From contig HF987832.1 in NCBI GenBank assembly GCA_000431135.1, forward strand, positions 1 through 23,104: a stretch of 23,104 nt of DNA. The letters run 5' to 3'. This DNA comes from Clostridium sp. CAG:590 (lineage in GTDB: Bacteria > Bacillota > Clostridia > Lachnospirales > Lachnospiraceae). A program made the translations under genes and the position numbers. How positions within the stretch are numbered: the first letter of the stretch is position 1; each line of letters begins with the position of its first letter. Of the stretch, positions 8,364 through 16,049 are shown in pieces. Below the pieces are notes generated by a model that was given only the letters and a program-made list of their open reading frames with translations, was not told the origin of the DNA and did no database searches.

Positions 8364-9029
8364 TTAGCTAAATGAAATGGAGACTGTGAATGAGTCATCT
8401 ATCTGGAAGGACAGCATATCAAGTACTTCACAGGCTGCGTCGATCAGTTCGTCGCATTTCTTACGAGACTGTCCGATATAGCTTAAGAGAAGTGCAAGAT
8501 GCATCTTTGCAATGGCGTTTACATTCATTTCAGGATGAAACATGAGGTACTGAATCATTTGTTCTTTAATTCCAATGTGCATGAGTGTCAATATATGAAG
8601 CTCTTCACTAGAGATAGAGGAGAGCTTTTTGCTAAGTGATAATAATTCTGCTTGCTCTGTTTCAAAGTTAAATAATATTGTATGGTCATCTGCAAGCACC
8701 TGTGTACAGAATGTAGCAAATATATTGTCCTGCAAGAGATAATAGAAGGACATCAGGTGAAGCATTCCGGCAAAATCTGCAGAAAACTGGGACATGTCTA
8801 AAATTGTATCTAACTTCATATGTGTCTGGGTCAGAATCTCCTGAAAGACAGCTTTCCCAAGGATTGGTTTGCTCTGAAAATGATAGGGAATCAATGCACG
8901 ATTCACGTTAGCGGATGTACTGATATCCGTGTAAGTAGTTGCGGCATATCCCTTTTGGTGAAATAATAATTTGCTCTGTGTAAGAATTTTGCTTTTGGTT
9001 GCATTGCCGGTCTGGTATGTAGTGGACAT
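8364..9029 (-). CDS. TetR/AcrR-family transcriptional regulator
   Basis: The product is about 221 aa. The N-terminal ~55 residues form a TetR-type helix-turn-helix (ATKSKILTQSKLLFHQKGYA, then the TDISTSANVNRALIPYHFQSK recognition region). The rest is a helical ligand-binding domain whose ligand cannot be read from sequence. Frame-open codons reach 9155, but I start at 9029. AAGGAG lies about 10 nt upstream on the minus strand there, and the -10 box of its promoter lies at 9067-9072. It is divergent from the chemoreceptor gene, and their promoters interlock. Autorepression and control of the chemoreceptor are therefore likely by analogy with other divergent TetR pairs, but not shown. Confidence 0.85.
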   Translation of the reverse strand: MSTTYQTGNATKSKILTQSKLLFHQKGYAATTYTDISTSANVNRALIPYHFQSKPILGKAVFQEILTQTHMKLDTILDMSQFSADFAGMLHLMSFYYLLQDNIFATFCTQVLADDHTILFNFETEQAELLSLSKKLSSISSEELHILTLMHIGIKEQMIQYLMFHPEMNVNAIAKMHLALLLSYIGQSRKKCDELIDAACEVLDMLSFQIDDSFTVSISFS

Positions 9030-9066
9030 AATAATCATTCTCCTTCGTATAGTTGTTGATTCATTT

Positions 9067-9118
9067 AGTATAATATATTTGGATCCTGCTTGCAACAATC
9101 TATGAACTGTAGTAAAAT
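9067..9118. promoter_or_regulatory. Face-to-face divergent promoters sharing one -35 hexamer
   Basis: The palindromic hexamer TTGCAA (9090-9095) works as -35 on both strands. Rightward for the chemoreceptor: TTGCAA, 17 bp, TAAAAT (9113-9118). Leftward for the TetR gene: TTGCAA, 17 bp, TATACT (the complement of 9067-9072). RNA polymerase should not be able to occupy both at once. TTGTTG (about 9053) and CAACAA (9093-9098) could form distant half-sites. Confidence 0.75.
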
Positions 9119-9154
9119 TATAGCAGGTTTTGACGAAATAATGGAGGATATACA

Positions 9155-11128
9155 ATGCAGGGTTCTTATGTAAGTCGGATTAATAAGATTATAATGCGGA
9201 TCATCAGCGGTTTACTGATAGGAGCTGGGATTATCACGATTATAATCACTGTATTTTATGCAACAAGGATGAGTTCCTATCAGATGAAGTCGGTGACGTC
9301 AGACTATTCTTTGCAAGTAGATGAACAATTTAACGATAAGCTGGTGCAATTGAACGGTCTGGTTCGTATGATGGAGACAGAACAGATCAAAGGGGATGCA
9401 GCAACACTTAAGTATGTGGATACGATTGTAGAGGCGAATGATAGTCTGTCTGCAGTATATGTTGCCTATGCGGACAAACATCTGGTTATGAGTGGTGGCT
9501 GGCAACCACCGGAGGATTTTGATTTCAGGGATCGTGATTGGTATACAGGTACCATGGATACAGATGACTTTTTTGTATCAGATCCATATATCGATGAGCA
9601 GTCAGGACAGTATTGCATTACACTTTCCAAACGTATGATGCAGGATGGCGAATGCATTGGTGCCTGTGGAATGGATATCTATATGGATGATATGATTTCT
9701 CTTATGAAGAACAGTTATAGAGGAAAATCATATGCATTTCTGGTAACTGCAGATGGAATGATCGTAACGAATCCGGATAAGAGTCTTGCACTTTCGGCAG
9801 ATTCTAGTACAACCTTAGATAAGGCAAGAAAGGGTGCATTTAAGAAATTATCCAAGACAGATAAGGTATACTATGTGAATGATTATACGTTTGGCTTGAA
9901 ACTGGCAATGTCAGCAGATGTACCATCTGTTAACTGGAAGGTTGTTTATATTATGCCGGCAAGCAGAAGCCTGAATTTGACGATTGTTATTCTGATTGCG
10001 TTGATTCTTATTATGATTGGAATACGCATTATAATTCGCAGATATTGCGAGAGGGAGATGAATCATTGGTTCCGTCCTCTGTCTTCAATTGCAGAGAAGG
10101 TAACAGAGATTGCACAGGGTAATCTGGATGTTGCTTTTAATGAAGAACCACTTGCAGAGGAGATTGCAATGCTGACGGTTTCGTTAAATGATACTGTAGA
10201 GCAGTTGAAGACATACATTGGAGATATCACTTTTGTTGTTAATAACATTTCCAATAATAATCTTGCAGTGGAATCTCATGTGGAATATCAGGGTGCGTTT
10301 ATTGCAATTAAGAATGGATTGAATACAATTATTGATAAGTTGAATCGTGCATTTGGACAGGTGAATGAACAATCTGAGATTGTTGTGAATTATTCCGGTC
10401 AGGTACAGGAGAGTACGATGCAGGTTGCAAATGGTGCGACAGAGCAGAATCTTGCAGTGCAGGGTTTGGTTGGCAATATTGCGGTATTGTCAGAACAGAT
10501 TCAGCATATTACGCAGAATGCAGAGACAGCAAGCGAGTTTTCTCAGCTTACGAATAAGCAGTTAGCATTGGGTAATGAAGAGATGCAATCCTTGTTACAG
10601 GCAATGGAATCCATTGAAGAGACCTCTAAGGAGATTGGGGTAATTATCACGACAATCAATAATATATCAGAAGAGACGAATCTGTTAGCACTGAATGCTT
10701 CTATTGAGGCAGCCAGAGCGGGTGAAGCCGGTAAGGGATTTGCAGTTGTAGCGGATGAGATCAGCAAACTTGCGGCGGCTTCTGCAGAAGCAACGGATAC
10801 GATTACCAAACTCATTGAGAATTCTATGCAGGCTGTTGATGTCGGTAAGGAATTAGCAGATAAGACATCAGTAACCTTACAGACAGGTATTAATAATTCG
10901 TTGAAGTCGAATAAGGATATTTTAGAGATTACAGAGTTTGTTAAGAGTCAGATGAGCGCAGTTGAGGCGATTGACAAGAGCGTACATGATATTGCAGCTA
11001 TTATTGATGCGAATGCGGCCACCAGCCAGGAGAATGCAGCTATCAGTGATGAATTGATCAATTGTGCAAATGCATTGAAGACAACTGTAGATGAGTATAA
11101 TCTGAGAGAAGATGCAGAGCAAGAATAG
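9155..11128 (+). CDS. Methyl-accepting chemotaxis protein with dCache-type sensor domain
   Basis: This transmembrane chemoreceptor (657 aa) signals to CheW/CheA. In order it has a TM helix (about residues 12-34), an extracellular dCache-like domain (about 38-268, with the DFDFRDRDWY and DPYIDEQSGQYCITLSK signatures), a second TM helix (about 272-295) and a HAMP-like linker (about 300-350). A long coiled-coil signalling domain (about 380-650) completes it. The conserved hairpin tip is intact (EETNLLALNASIEAARAGEA, near 506-526). The ligand is unknown; dCache domains often bind amino acids or other small metabolites. No C-terminal methyltransferase-tethering pentapeptide is apparent. GGAGG lies 7 nt upstream of the ATG. 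No other che genes are in the window, and the divergent TetR gene is its likely regulator. Confidence 0.95.
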   Translation: MQGSYVSRINKIIMRIISGLLIGAGIITIIITVFYATRMSSYQMKSVTSDYSLQVDEQFNDKLVQLNGLVRMMETEQIKGDAATLKYVDTIVEANDSLSAVYVAYADKHLVMSGGWQPPEDFDFRDRDWYTGTMDTDDFFVSDPYIDEQSGQYCITLSKRMMQDGECIGACGMDIYMDDMISLMKNSYRGKSYAFLVTADGMIVTNPDKSLALSADSSTTLDKARKGAFKKLSKTDKVYYVNDYTFGLKLAMSADVPSVNWKVVYIMPASRSLNLTIVILIALILIMIGIRIIIRRYCEREMNHWFRPLSSIAEKVTEIAQGNLDVAFNEEPLAEEIAMLTVSLNDTVEQLKTYIGDITFVVNNISNNNLAVESHVEYQGAFIAIKNGLNTIIDKLNRAFGQVNEQSEIVVNYSGQVQESTMQVANGATEQNLAVQGLVGNIAVLSEQIQHITQNAETASEFSQLTNKQLALGNEEMQSLLQAMESIEETSKEIGVIITTINNISEETNLLALNASIEAARAGEAGKGFAVVADEISKLAAASAEATDTITKLIENSMQAVDVGKELADKTSVTLQTGINNSLKSNKDILEITEFVKSQMSAVEAIDKSVHDIAAIIDANAATSQENAAISDELINCANALKTTVDEYNLREDAEQE

Positions 11129-11177
11129 AAGAAGATAAAAAGATAGAGTCAGCAGGTAGAGGATTCTATCAGAATGC

Positions 11178-11222
11178 ATACCGGGAGTTTGTTATCATAG
11201 ATTACAAAGTCCCGGTATTTAT
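11178..11222 (+). terminator. Rho-independent terminator after the chemoreceptor gene
   Basis: ATACCGGGA (11178-11186) pairs perfectly with TCCCGGTAT (11210-11218), with extra TTTGT/ACAAA pairing inside. A short T-rich stretch follows. Confidence 0.75.
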
Positions 11223-11313
11223 CTGTTGAGGGATATAATGATAACAGTTCATTTGTTTGCAAGGGTGAATTATTTGCCGGATGGACATTCGGTAAGAGAG
11301 ATAGGTGTGATAT

Positions 11314-12228
11314 ATGGAATATTATTCATTGAATCAGTATTTGAGGGATACCTTTGGACAAAAAGTATATAAGATTGCTATAGATGGTGGATTTACCTGT
11401 CCAAACCGGGATGGTACATTAGATACGAGAGGATGTATTTTCTGCTCAGGAGCTGGTTCCGGTGAGTTTGCACAGGATCGGATGGAATCAATTGCTTTGC
11501 AGATTGCAAAAGCAAAGGAGAGGGTTGCAGGTAAGATCAAAGAAGGCAAGTACATAGCATACTTTCAGGCATTTACAAATACATACGCACCGGTATCAAG
11601 ATTGCGTGAACTTTATGATGAGGCTATGAAACAGGAAGATATCGTAGCATTATCAATTGCGACCAGACCGGATTGTCTGTCTCCCGAAGTGCTCCGGTTA
11701 TTGATGGAATGTAACCGGAAAATGCCGGTCTGGGTGGAATTAGGCTTACAGACTATACATGAGAATACAGCACAATATATACGAAGAGGATATGCTTTAT
11801 CTGTCTTTGATGATGCTGTGAAGCGGCTGCAGGAAGCCGGTATATCTGTTATCGTGCATGTGATATTAGGACTTCCGGGTGAAAGTCGGGAAGATATGTT
11901 AGCATCCGTAGATTATGTTGGTAAAAGTGGTGTCAATGGAATCAAACTTCAACTTCTGCATGTGATACAGGGAACAGATCTGGAGAAAGAATATCAGCAG
12001 GGAAAGTTTCAGGTTCTGGAATTAGAAGAATATGTGCAACTGGTTGCGGATTGTATTGCATTGTTACCAAAGGATATGGTCATACATCGCATGACCGGAG
12101 ACGGCGATAAACGGACGCTCGTAGCACCAATGTGGAGTGCGGATAAGAAGAAGGTGTTGAACCGGTTGAATCAGGTGATCAGAGAGAGGGAGAGAAGAAC
12201 AGAGAGTGGAATGGGGTCACAGTATTAA
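11314..12228 (+). CDS. Radical SAM protein, TIGR01212 (YhcC-like) family
   Basis: This 304-aa radical SAM enzyme binds a 4Fe-4S cluster through Cys29, Cys41 and Cys44 (C-x11-C-x2-C inside CPNRDGTLDTRGCIFC). The wide first spacing is typical of the TIGR01212/YhcC group rather than the classic Cx3Cx2C. Later family segments are visible: YFQAFTNTYAP, LSIATRPDCLSPEVL, VELGLQTIHE and VILGLPGE. The C-terminal part carries HRMTGDGDK. Length is normal for the family. Its substrate is not established to my knowledge, though relatives such as Elp3-type proteins act on tRNA. AGGTG lies about 6 nt before the ATG. It appears monocistronic, between the chemoreceptor terminator and the kinase gene. Confidence 0.9.
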   Translation: MEYYSLNQYLRDTFGQKVYKIAIDGGFTCPNRDGTLDTRGCIFCSGAGSGEFAQDRMESIALQIAKAKERVAGKIKEGKYIAYFQAFTNTYAPVSRLRELYDEAMKQEDIVALSIATRPDCLSPEVLRLLMECNRKMPVWVELGLQTIHENTAQYIRRGYALSVFDDAVKRLQEAGISVIVHVILGLPGESREDMLASVDYVGKSGVNGIKLQLLHVIQGTDLEKEYQQGKFQVLELEEYVQLVADCIALLPKDMVIHRMTGDGDKRTLVAPMWSADKKKVLNRLNQVIRERERRTESGMGSQY

Positions 12229-12263
12229 GGTTTTTCTTATCTGTCTCTTAATTAAAAATATGC

Positions 12264-12269
12264 TATGAT
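12264..12269 (+). promoter_or_regulatory. Extended -10 element for the two-component operon (weak)
   Basis: TATGAT (12264-12269) is preceded by TGC, giving an extended -10. No good -35 is found at 16-18 bp. It lies 42 nt upstream of the kinase start. Confidence 0.35.
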
Positions 12270-12310
12270 GCAATATGATAAATATTTATATTAGGATGGA
12301 ATAGGGGAAC

Positions 12311-13393
12311 ATGAACAGAAAAGAAAAGCATGTAGGAGTAATTAGGAATATTGTTGTTACAATAGGAAGTCTGGTTGTGGACTTCTTACTGTGTTTATTG
12401 ATACAGAATATATTTTCTGAGGCGGCATTAGTACCTGCTATTGTTGTACTTGGAGTATTTCTGATCGCTGTATTCACAGACGGATATCTCTACGGTGTGT
12501 TAGCATCCATCTGTAGTGTGCTGGTCTTGAATTATGCATTTACCTTTCCCTATTTTAAAATTAATTTTACAATACCGGAGAATATAATTTCTGCTGTTAT
12601 TATGGTTGCGGTCACATTGATCACCTGTTTTCTGACGAGTAAGATTAAGTATCAGGAGAGTCTGAAAGCAGAGAGTGAGAAAGAAAAAATGCGCGCAAAT
12701 CTATTACGTGCCGTGTCACATGATCTGCGAACGCCACTTACCACAATATATGGTTCCAGTTCTGCAATGTTGGAAAATGAGGAGACATTGACAAGAGAAC
12801 AGAAACAGCAGATGTTGTTGGGAATTCAGCAAGATTCCCAGTGGTTGTGCAGAATGGTAGAGAATCTGTTGTCTATTACGAGACTGGATGGAAGTCATGT
12901 ACAGATCATTAAAGTGCCGACCGTATTAGATGAGTTGATTGATTCTGTATTGGTTAAGTTCAATAAGCACTATGCAGCATATGAGGTATCTGTAGATATT
13001 CCGGATGAGATGGTCGTAATCCCGATGGATCCAATCCTGATAGAACAGGTCATGAGTAATCTCTTAGAGAATGCAGTACTTCATGGAATAGGGTTGACAC
13101 AGATCTGGTTAAAAGTATTTACGATACAGAATCAGGCAATCTTTGAAATACGGGATGATGGATGTGGGATTGCATCGGAAAAGATGAAGAATCTGTTTAA
13201 TGGGAATTACATGAGTGAGGAAGAGACTACTGATCGACAGAAAGGAAATGCAGGAATCGGATTATCGGTATGTGCTACGATTATCCGTGCGCATGGAGGT
13301 GATATTACAGTGGAGAATAGTAAGGACGGGGGTGCTATTTTTCGGTTTAATCTGGATTTAGGAGAGGATGATGAACATGAAGAATCGGTATAA
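12311..13393 (+). CDS. Sensor histidine kinase, KdpD C-terminal type (DUF4118)
   Basis: This membrane sensor kinase (360 aa) has four closely spaced N-terminal TM helices (about residues 10-112) of the KdpD/DUF4118 type. A HisKA domain follows with phosphoacceptor His137 in HDLRTPL. The HATPase domain carries an N-box (NLLENA), the DDGCGI loop and the AGIGLSVC lid. Full KdpD is about 900 aa. The N-terminal KdpD and universal-stress domains are absent here, so this is a short form, and K+ sensing cannot be assumed. No kdpFABC genes are nearby. AGGGG lies 4 nt before the ATG. The gene overlaps the response regulator reading frame, indicating a translationally coupled pair. Confidence 0.92.
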   Translation: MNRKEKHVGVIRNIVVTIGSLVVDFLLCLLIQNIFSEAALVPAIVVLGVFLIAVFTDGYLYGVLASICSVLVLNYAFTFPYFKINFTIPENIISAVIMVAVTLITCFLTSKIKYQESLKAESEKEKMRANLLRAVSHDLRTPLTTIYGSSSAMLENEETLTREQKQQMLLGIQQDSQWLCRMVENLLSITRLDGSHVQIIKVPTVLDELIDSVLVKFNKHYAAYEVSVDIPDEMVVIPMDPILIEQVMSNLLENAVLHGIGLTQIWLKVFTIQNQAIFEIRDDGCGIASEKMKNLFNGNYMSEEETTDRQKGNAGIGLSVCATIIRAHGGDITVENSKDGGAIFRFNLDLGEDDEHEESV

Positions 13394-14084
13394 GGTATTA
13401 GTGATAGAAGATGAGGTGCATATTAATAATCTATTATGCGCATTAATGGATGCGAATGGATATCAGGCGTTATCGGCACATTCCTGTGAAGAGGGGAATC
13501 TGATGTTTGCATCCCATCGACCGGATCTGGTTATCTTAGATCTGGGTCTTCCAGATCAGGATGGAATGCAGTTTTTAGAAGAGATACGAAAAGACTCACT
13601 GGTTCCGATTATTGTACTCTCTGCACGAACAGATGAGAAAGACAAAGTTTTGGCGTTAAATGCAGGAGCGAATGATTATGTGACAAAACCATTTGGTTCG
13701 AAAGAGTTGGTAGCGCGGGTCGGATCGGCATTGCGTACGGCATCTCACCGGGCTGAGAATGGAATGCGACCGGGCGGAAAATTCAAGTCAAGAGGGCTTA
13801 TCATTGATTATGATGCACGGTATGTTACGATTGATGGAGAAGAGATCCGGCTGACACAGACCGAATATAACATTGTGGCATTATTATCAGAGCATGCCGG
13901 AAAGATGCTTACTTATGACACGATCATTGCAGAGATATGGGGTTACAAGGATGCAGGAAGTACCAAGAAGCTGCAGGTTAATATGGCAAATATCCGTAAG
14001 AAATTAGGAGCGCAGCCGGGAAAACAGAATTATATTATCAATGAATTGGGCGTTGGTTATCGGATGAGTGAAGGGGACGATTAG
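13377..14084 (+). CDS. OmpR/PhoB-family response regulator, KdpE-like
   Basis: This is a 235-aa DNA-binding response regulator and the cognate partner of the kinase upstream. The receiver domain (about 1-120) has the acidic pair Glu11/Asp12, phosphoacceptor Asp55 (VILDLGLPD), a Ser/Thr switch in VLSAR and the conserved Lys in VTKPF. The winged-helix effector domain (about 130-230) shows the LTQTEYNIVALL and VNMANIRKKLG segments. Three in-frame ATGs occur (13368, 13371, 13377). I choose 13377 because GGAGAGG (13361-13367) would lie 9 nt upstream, whereas it touches the first ATG. The gene overlaps the kinase end by 17 bases. It resembles KdpE most, but the target operon is unknown. The adjacent metal-binding protein is one candidate. 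Confidence 0.93.
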   Translation: MKNRYKVLVIEDEVHINNLLCALMDANGYQALSAHSCEEGNLMFASHRPDLVILDLGLPDQDGMQFLEEIRKDSLVPIIVLSARTDEKDKVLALNAGANDYVTKPFGSKELVARVGSALRTASHRAENGMRPGGKFKSRGLIIDYDARYVTIDGEEIRLTQTEYNIVALLSEHAGKMLTYDTIIAEIWGYKDAGSTKKLQVNMANIRKKLGAQPGKQNYIINELGVGYRMSEGDD

Positions 14085-14138
14085 ATGTAACTTCTTCGGA
14101 ATCAATGGCTATTTGACAGATATTCTCAATAAACAGAA

Positions 14139-14168
14139 TTGACTATATACCTATATGGGGTATATAGT
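14139..14168 (+). promoter_or_regulatory. Promoter of the HMA gene with a 25-bp palindromic operator
   Basis: -35 TTGACT (14139-14144), 18-bp spacer, -10 TATAGT (14163-14168). A palindrome at 14143-14167 covers the spacer and -10. Half-sites CTATATACC (14143-14151) and GGTATATAG (14159-14167) are perfect inverts around TATATGG. The inner TACC/GGGGTA resembles CsoR-type copper operators, and the placement also suits MerR-type control. No regulator of either family is in the window. Confidence 0.65.
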
Positions 14169-14231
14169 GAGTGCTGTGAGGGAAATCTGACATAGCCCGG
14201 ATTTCTCAATACAGAAAGCGAGTATGAGAAT

Positions 14232-14489
14232 ATGGTAAAGACAGTATTAAAGATTGATGGTATGATGTGCAGTATGTGTGAGTCACATATGAATGATGTG
14301 ATCCGCAGTCATTTTATGGTAAAGAAGGTGACTTCTTCTGCCAAGGCAGGCGAGACGGTTGTAATCAGCGAGAAAGAACTGGATATGCCGCAGGTGGGGA
14401 AAGTAGTTAAAGACATCGGATATGAGGTAATCTCATATACCAGTGAGACGTATGAGAAGAAAGGATTTTTCCACATTGGGAAGAAATAA
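14232..14489 (+). CDS. Small heavy-metal-associated (HMA) domain protein
   Basis: This 85-aa protein of CopZ/MerP type probably binds a soft metal such as Cu(I) in the cytoplasm. A single HMA fold covers residues 1-70 with the metal-binding loop GMMCSMC (Cys-x2-Cys near residues 12-15) followed by ESHMNDVI. A charged tail (TYEKKGFFHIGKK) extends beyond the fold. Unusually the loop is M-x-C-x2-C with extra methionines. No P-type ATPase is adjacent, so the partner is unknown. The upstream palindrome in its promoter suggests metal-controlled expression. The Shine-Dalgarno is weak (GAG-like purines at 14218-14230). Confidence 0.87.
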   Translation: MVKTVLKIDGMMCSMCESHMNDVIRSHFMVKKVTSSAKAGETVVISEKELDMPQVGKVVKDIGYEVISYTSETYEKKGFFHIGKK

Positions 14490-14549
14490 ATACAGGATTG
14501 ATATATTTATTTGTAGGTATTCTCTGTGGAAAGTTTTGAGGGAAAGATG

Positions 14550-15698
14550 ATGGTTAAGGCAGTATTATTTGATATGTTCGAGACATTGATCTCACATTAT
14601 AATTGTCCGGTATATTTTGGAAAGGAAATGGCAGTAGATGCGGGGATTCCGGCAGAGAACTTTATTCCGATGTGGCGGGCAATGGAAGCTGACCGAAGCA
14701 TAGGAAAATTAACCTTTGAGGACACAATAAGGATCATATTAGAGGAAAATTCCTGTGATCATATAGAAGAAAAACTTCGGATGATCGTAAGAAACAGGGT
14801 GGCAACCAAGGAAGAATGTTTGCGGCATATGGATCCACAGATCCGTCCGATGTTAGAAGGCCTGCGAAGACGGGGAATCAAGGTGGGACTGATCAGTAAT
14901 TGTTTTTCAGAGGAAGCAATGGTGATCCGGAGAAGCGTGTTGTTTCCGTATTTTGATGCAGTGTGCCTGTCCTATGAAGAGGGCGTACAAAAGCCGGATG
15001 AGTTGATATACAGACGGTGTATGGAGAAGCTTTCTGTGTCACCGGAGGAATGTATCTATGTTGGCGATGGTGGAAGCAACGAGCTTGTGACGGCAAAACA
15101 CTTGGGAATGCGGGCAATGCAGGCAGTCTGGTATCTCAAAGAAGGAACGATGCAGCCCACGACAAGAATGGCAGGGTATGAACAGTTAGAGCAGCCACTG
15201 GATCTGTTAGACATTGCAAGTGGAATTCCAGCGTCAGTATTTATTGCACCAAGTGCCGATGTGATAGGAGATCTTGAAGTGGGAGAGGATGCTGGTATCT
15301 GGTATCATGCAACCGTTCGTGCAGATTCGGATCATATTACGATTGGCAAAGGGACGAATGTGCAGGATAACTGTGTACTCCATGTAGATGCGGGACATCC
15401 GCTGACAATTGGAGATTATGTGACGATCGGACATGGGGCAATTGTGCATGGTTGCAGTGTTGGAGATGGTACGCTGATCGGTATGGGTGCCATTTTGCTA
15501 AATGATTGTAAGATTGGGAAGAATTGTATCATTGGAGCAGGTGCATTAGTAACTGGTGGGGTAGAGATTCCGGATGATTCGGTTGTATTAGGAAATCCGG
15601 GGAAAATTCATCGGAGTATCCGACCAGAGGAGATTAAACGAAATCTGGAGAATGCACAATATTATATCGAAGAAGCAAAAAAAATGATTGATTATTGA
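14550..15698 (+). CDS. Fusion of HAD-like hydrolase and gamma-carbonic-anhydrase-like domain
   Basis: One 382-aa polypeptide carries two enzymes. Residues about 1-225 are HAD-like: motif I FDMFETL (nucleophile Asp8), motif II LISNC, motif III Lys in VQKPDE, motif IV YVGDGGSNE. The second acidic residue of motif I is replaced by Phe10, as in haloacid-dehalogenase-type members rather than typical phosphatases. Residues about 229-380 form a left-handed beta-helix with the three histidines expected to bind zinc in gamma-carbonic anhydrases: His278 (CVLHVD), His295 and His300 (IGHGAIVHGC). Frame-open codons start at 14526 (GTG), and ATG also at 14547. I choose 14550 because GAGGG (14538-14542) lies 7 nt upstream. 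No frameshift is needed, so the fusion is real in this sequence. Substrates are unknown. Confidence 0.87.
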   Translation: MVKAVLFDMFETLISHYNCPVYFGKEMAVDAGIPAENFIPMWRAMEADRSIGKLTFEDTIRIILEENSCDHIEEKLRMIVRNRVATKEECLRHMDPQIRPMLEGLRRRGIKVGLISNCFSEEAMVIRRSVLFPYFDAVCLSYEEGVQKPDELIYRRCMEKLSVSPEECIYVGDGGSNELVTAKHLGMRAMQAVWYLKEGTMQPTTRMAGYEQLEQPLDLLDIASGIPASVFIAPSADVIGDLEVGEDAGIWYHATVRADSDHITIGKGTNVQDNCVLHVDAGHPLTIGDYVTIGHGAIVHGCSVGDGTLIGMGAILLNDCKIGKNCIIGAGALVTGGVEIPDDSVVLGNPGKIHRSIRPEEIKRNLENAQYYIEEAKKMIDY

Positions 15699-15716
15699 GA
15701 ATGTGCGTGGTACAAT
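15688..15716 (+). promoter_or_regulatory. Promoter of the T-box leader and thrS
   Basis: -35 TTGATT (15688-15693, overlapping the end of the upstream gene), 17-bp spacer, -10 TACAAT (15711-15716). Transcription would start near 15723, at the 5' edge of the T-box. Confidence 0.7.
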
Positions 15717-15722
15717 AACCCA

Positions 15723-15960
15723 TGTATAACAAAGACAGTGAAGGAAAGAGTACTGTGCCGGAACCATTCAGAGAGAACAACGTATGCTGGAAGTTGTTTA
15801 TGGGAAAGATATAGGAAGACCATTCCTGAGTCGTGCGTAGAAGAGAGGGGATCTCGAAGCGCTACCGTGTAGCTACGTTATAGGCATTGAGTGAAACATA
15901 AGGTGGAACCGTGTATTAGCACCCTTAGGTATGTGAATATATCTATCGGTGCTATTTTTT
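15723..15960 (+). ncRNA. T-box riboswitch, threonine-specific
   Basis: The leader has T-box landmarks in order. An AGTA bulge lies near 15751, and AGAGAG follows near 15771-15776. The likely specifier ACC (Thr codon) is at 15819-15821 within GGAAGACCATTCC. The conserved T-box AAGGTGGAACC is at 15900-15910. A terminator follows, with stem TAGCACC (15917-15923) and GGTGCTA (15948-15954) plus T6 (15955-15960). Uncharged tRNA-Thr would stabilise the antiterminator and switch on thrS. The specifier position is read from context, not from a fold. Confidence 0.88.
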
Positions 15961-16049
15961 ACTTTATAGCTAATTTGTTTTATAAAGCAAAAAGGTATAA
16001 TAAAGATGGGAAATCTGAGATTTCCTAAGGAATAAAAAGGAGAAAGAAT

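Noticed and set aside
12311..14084. Calling the two-component genes kdpD and kdpE
   Set aside because: The kinase lacks the KdpD and Usp domains and no kdpFABC is present, so the names would claim a potassium role not supported here.
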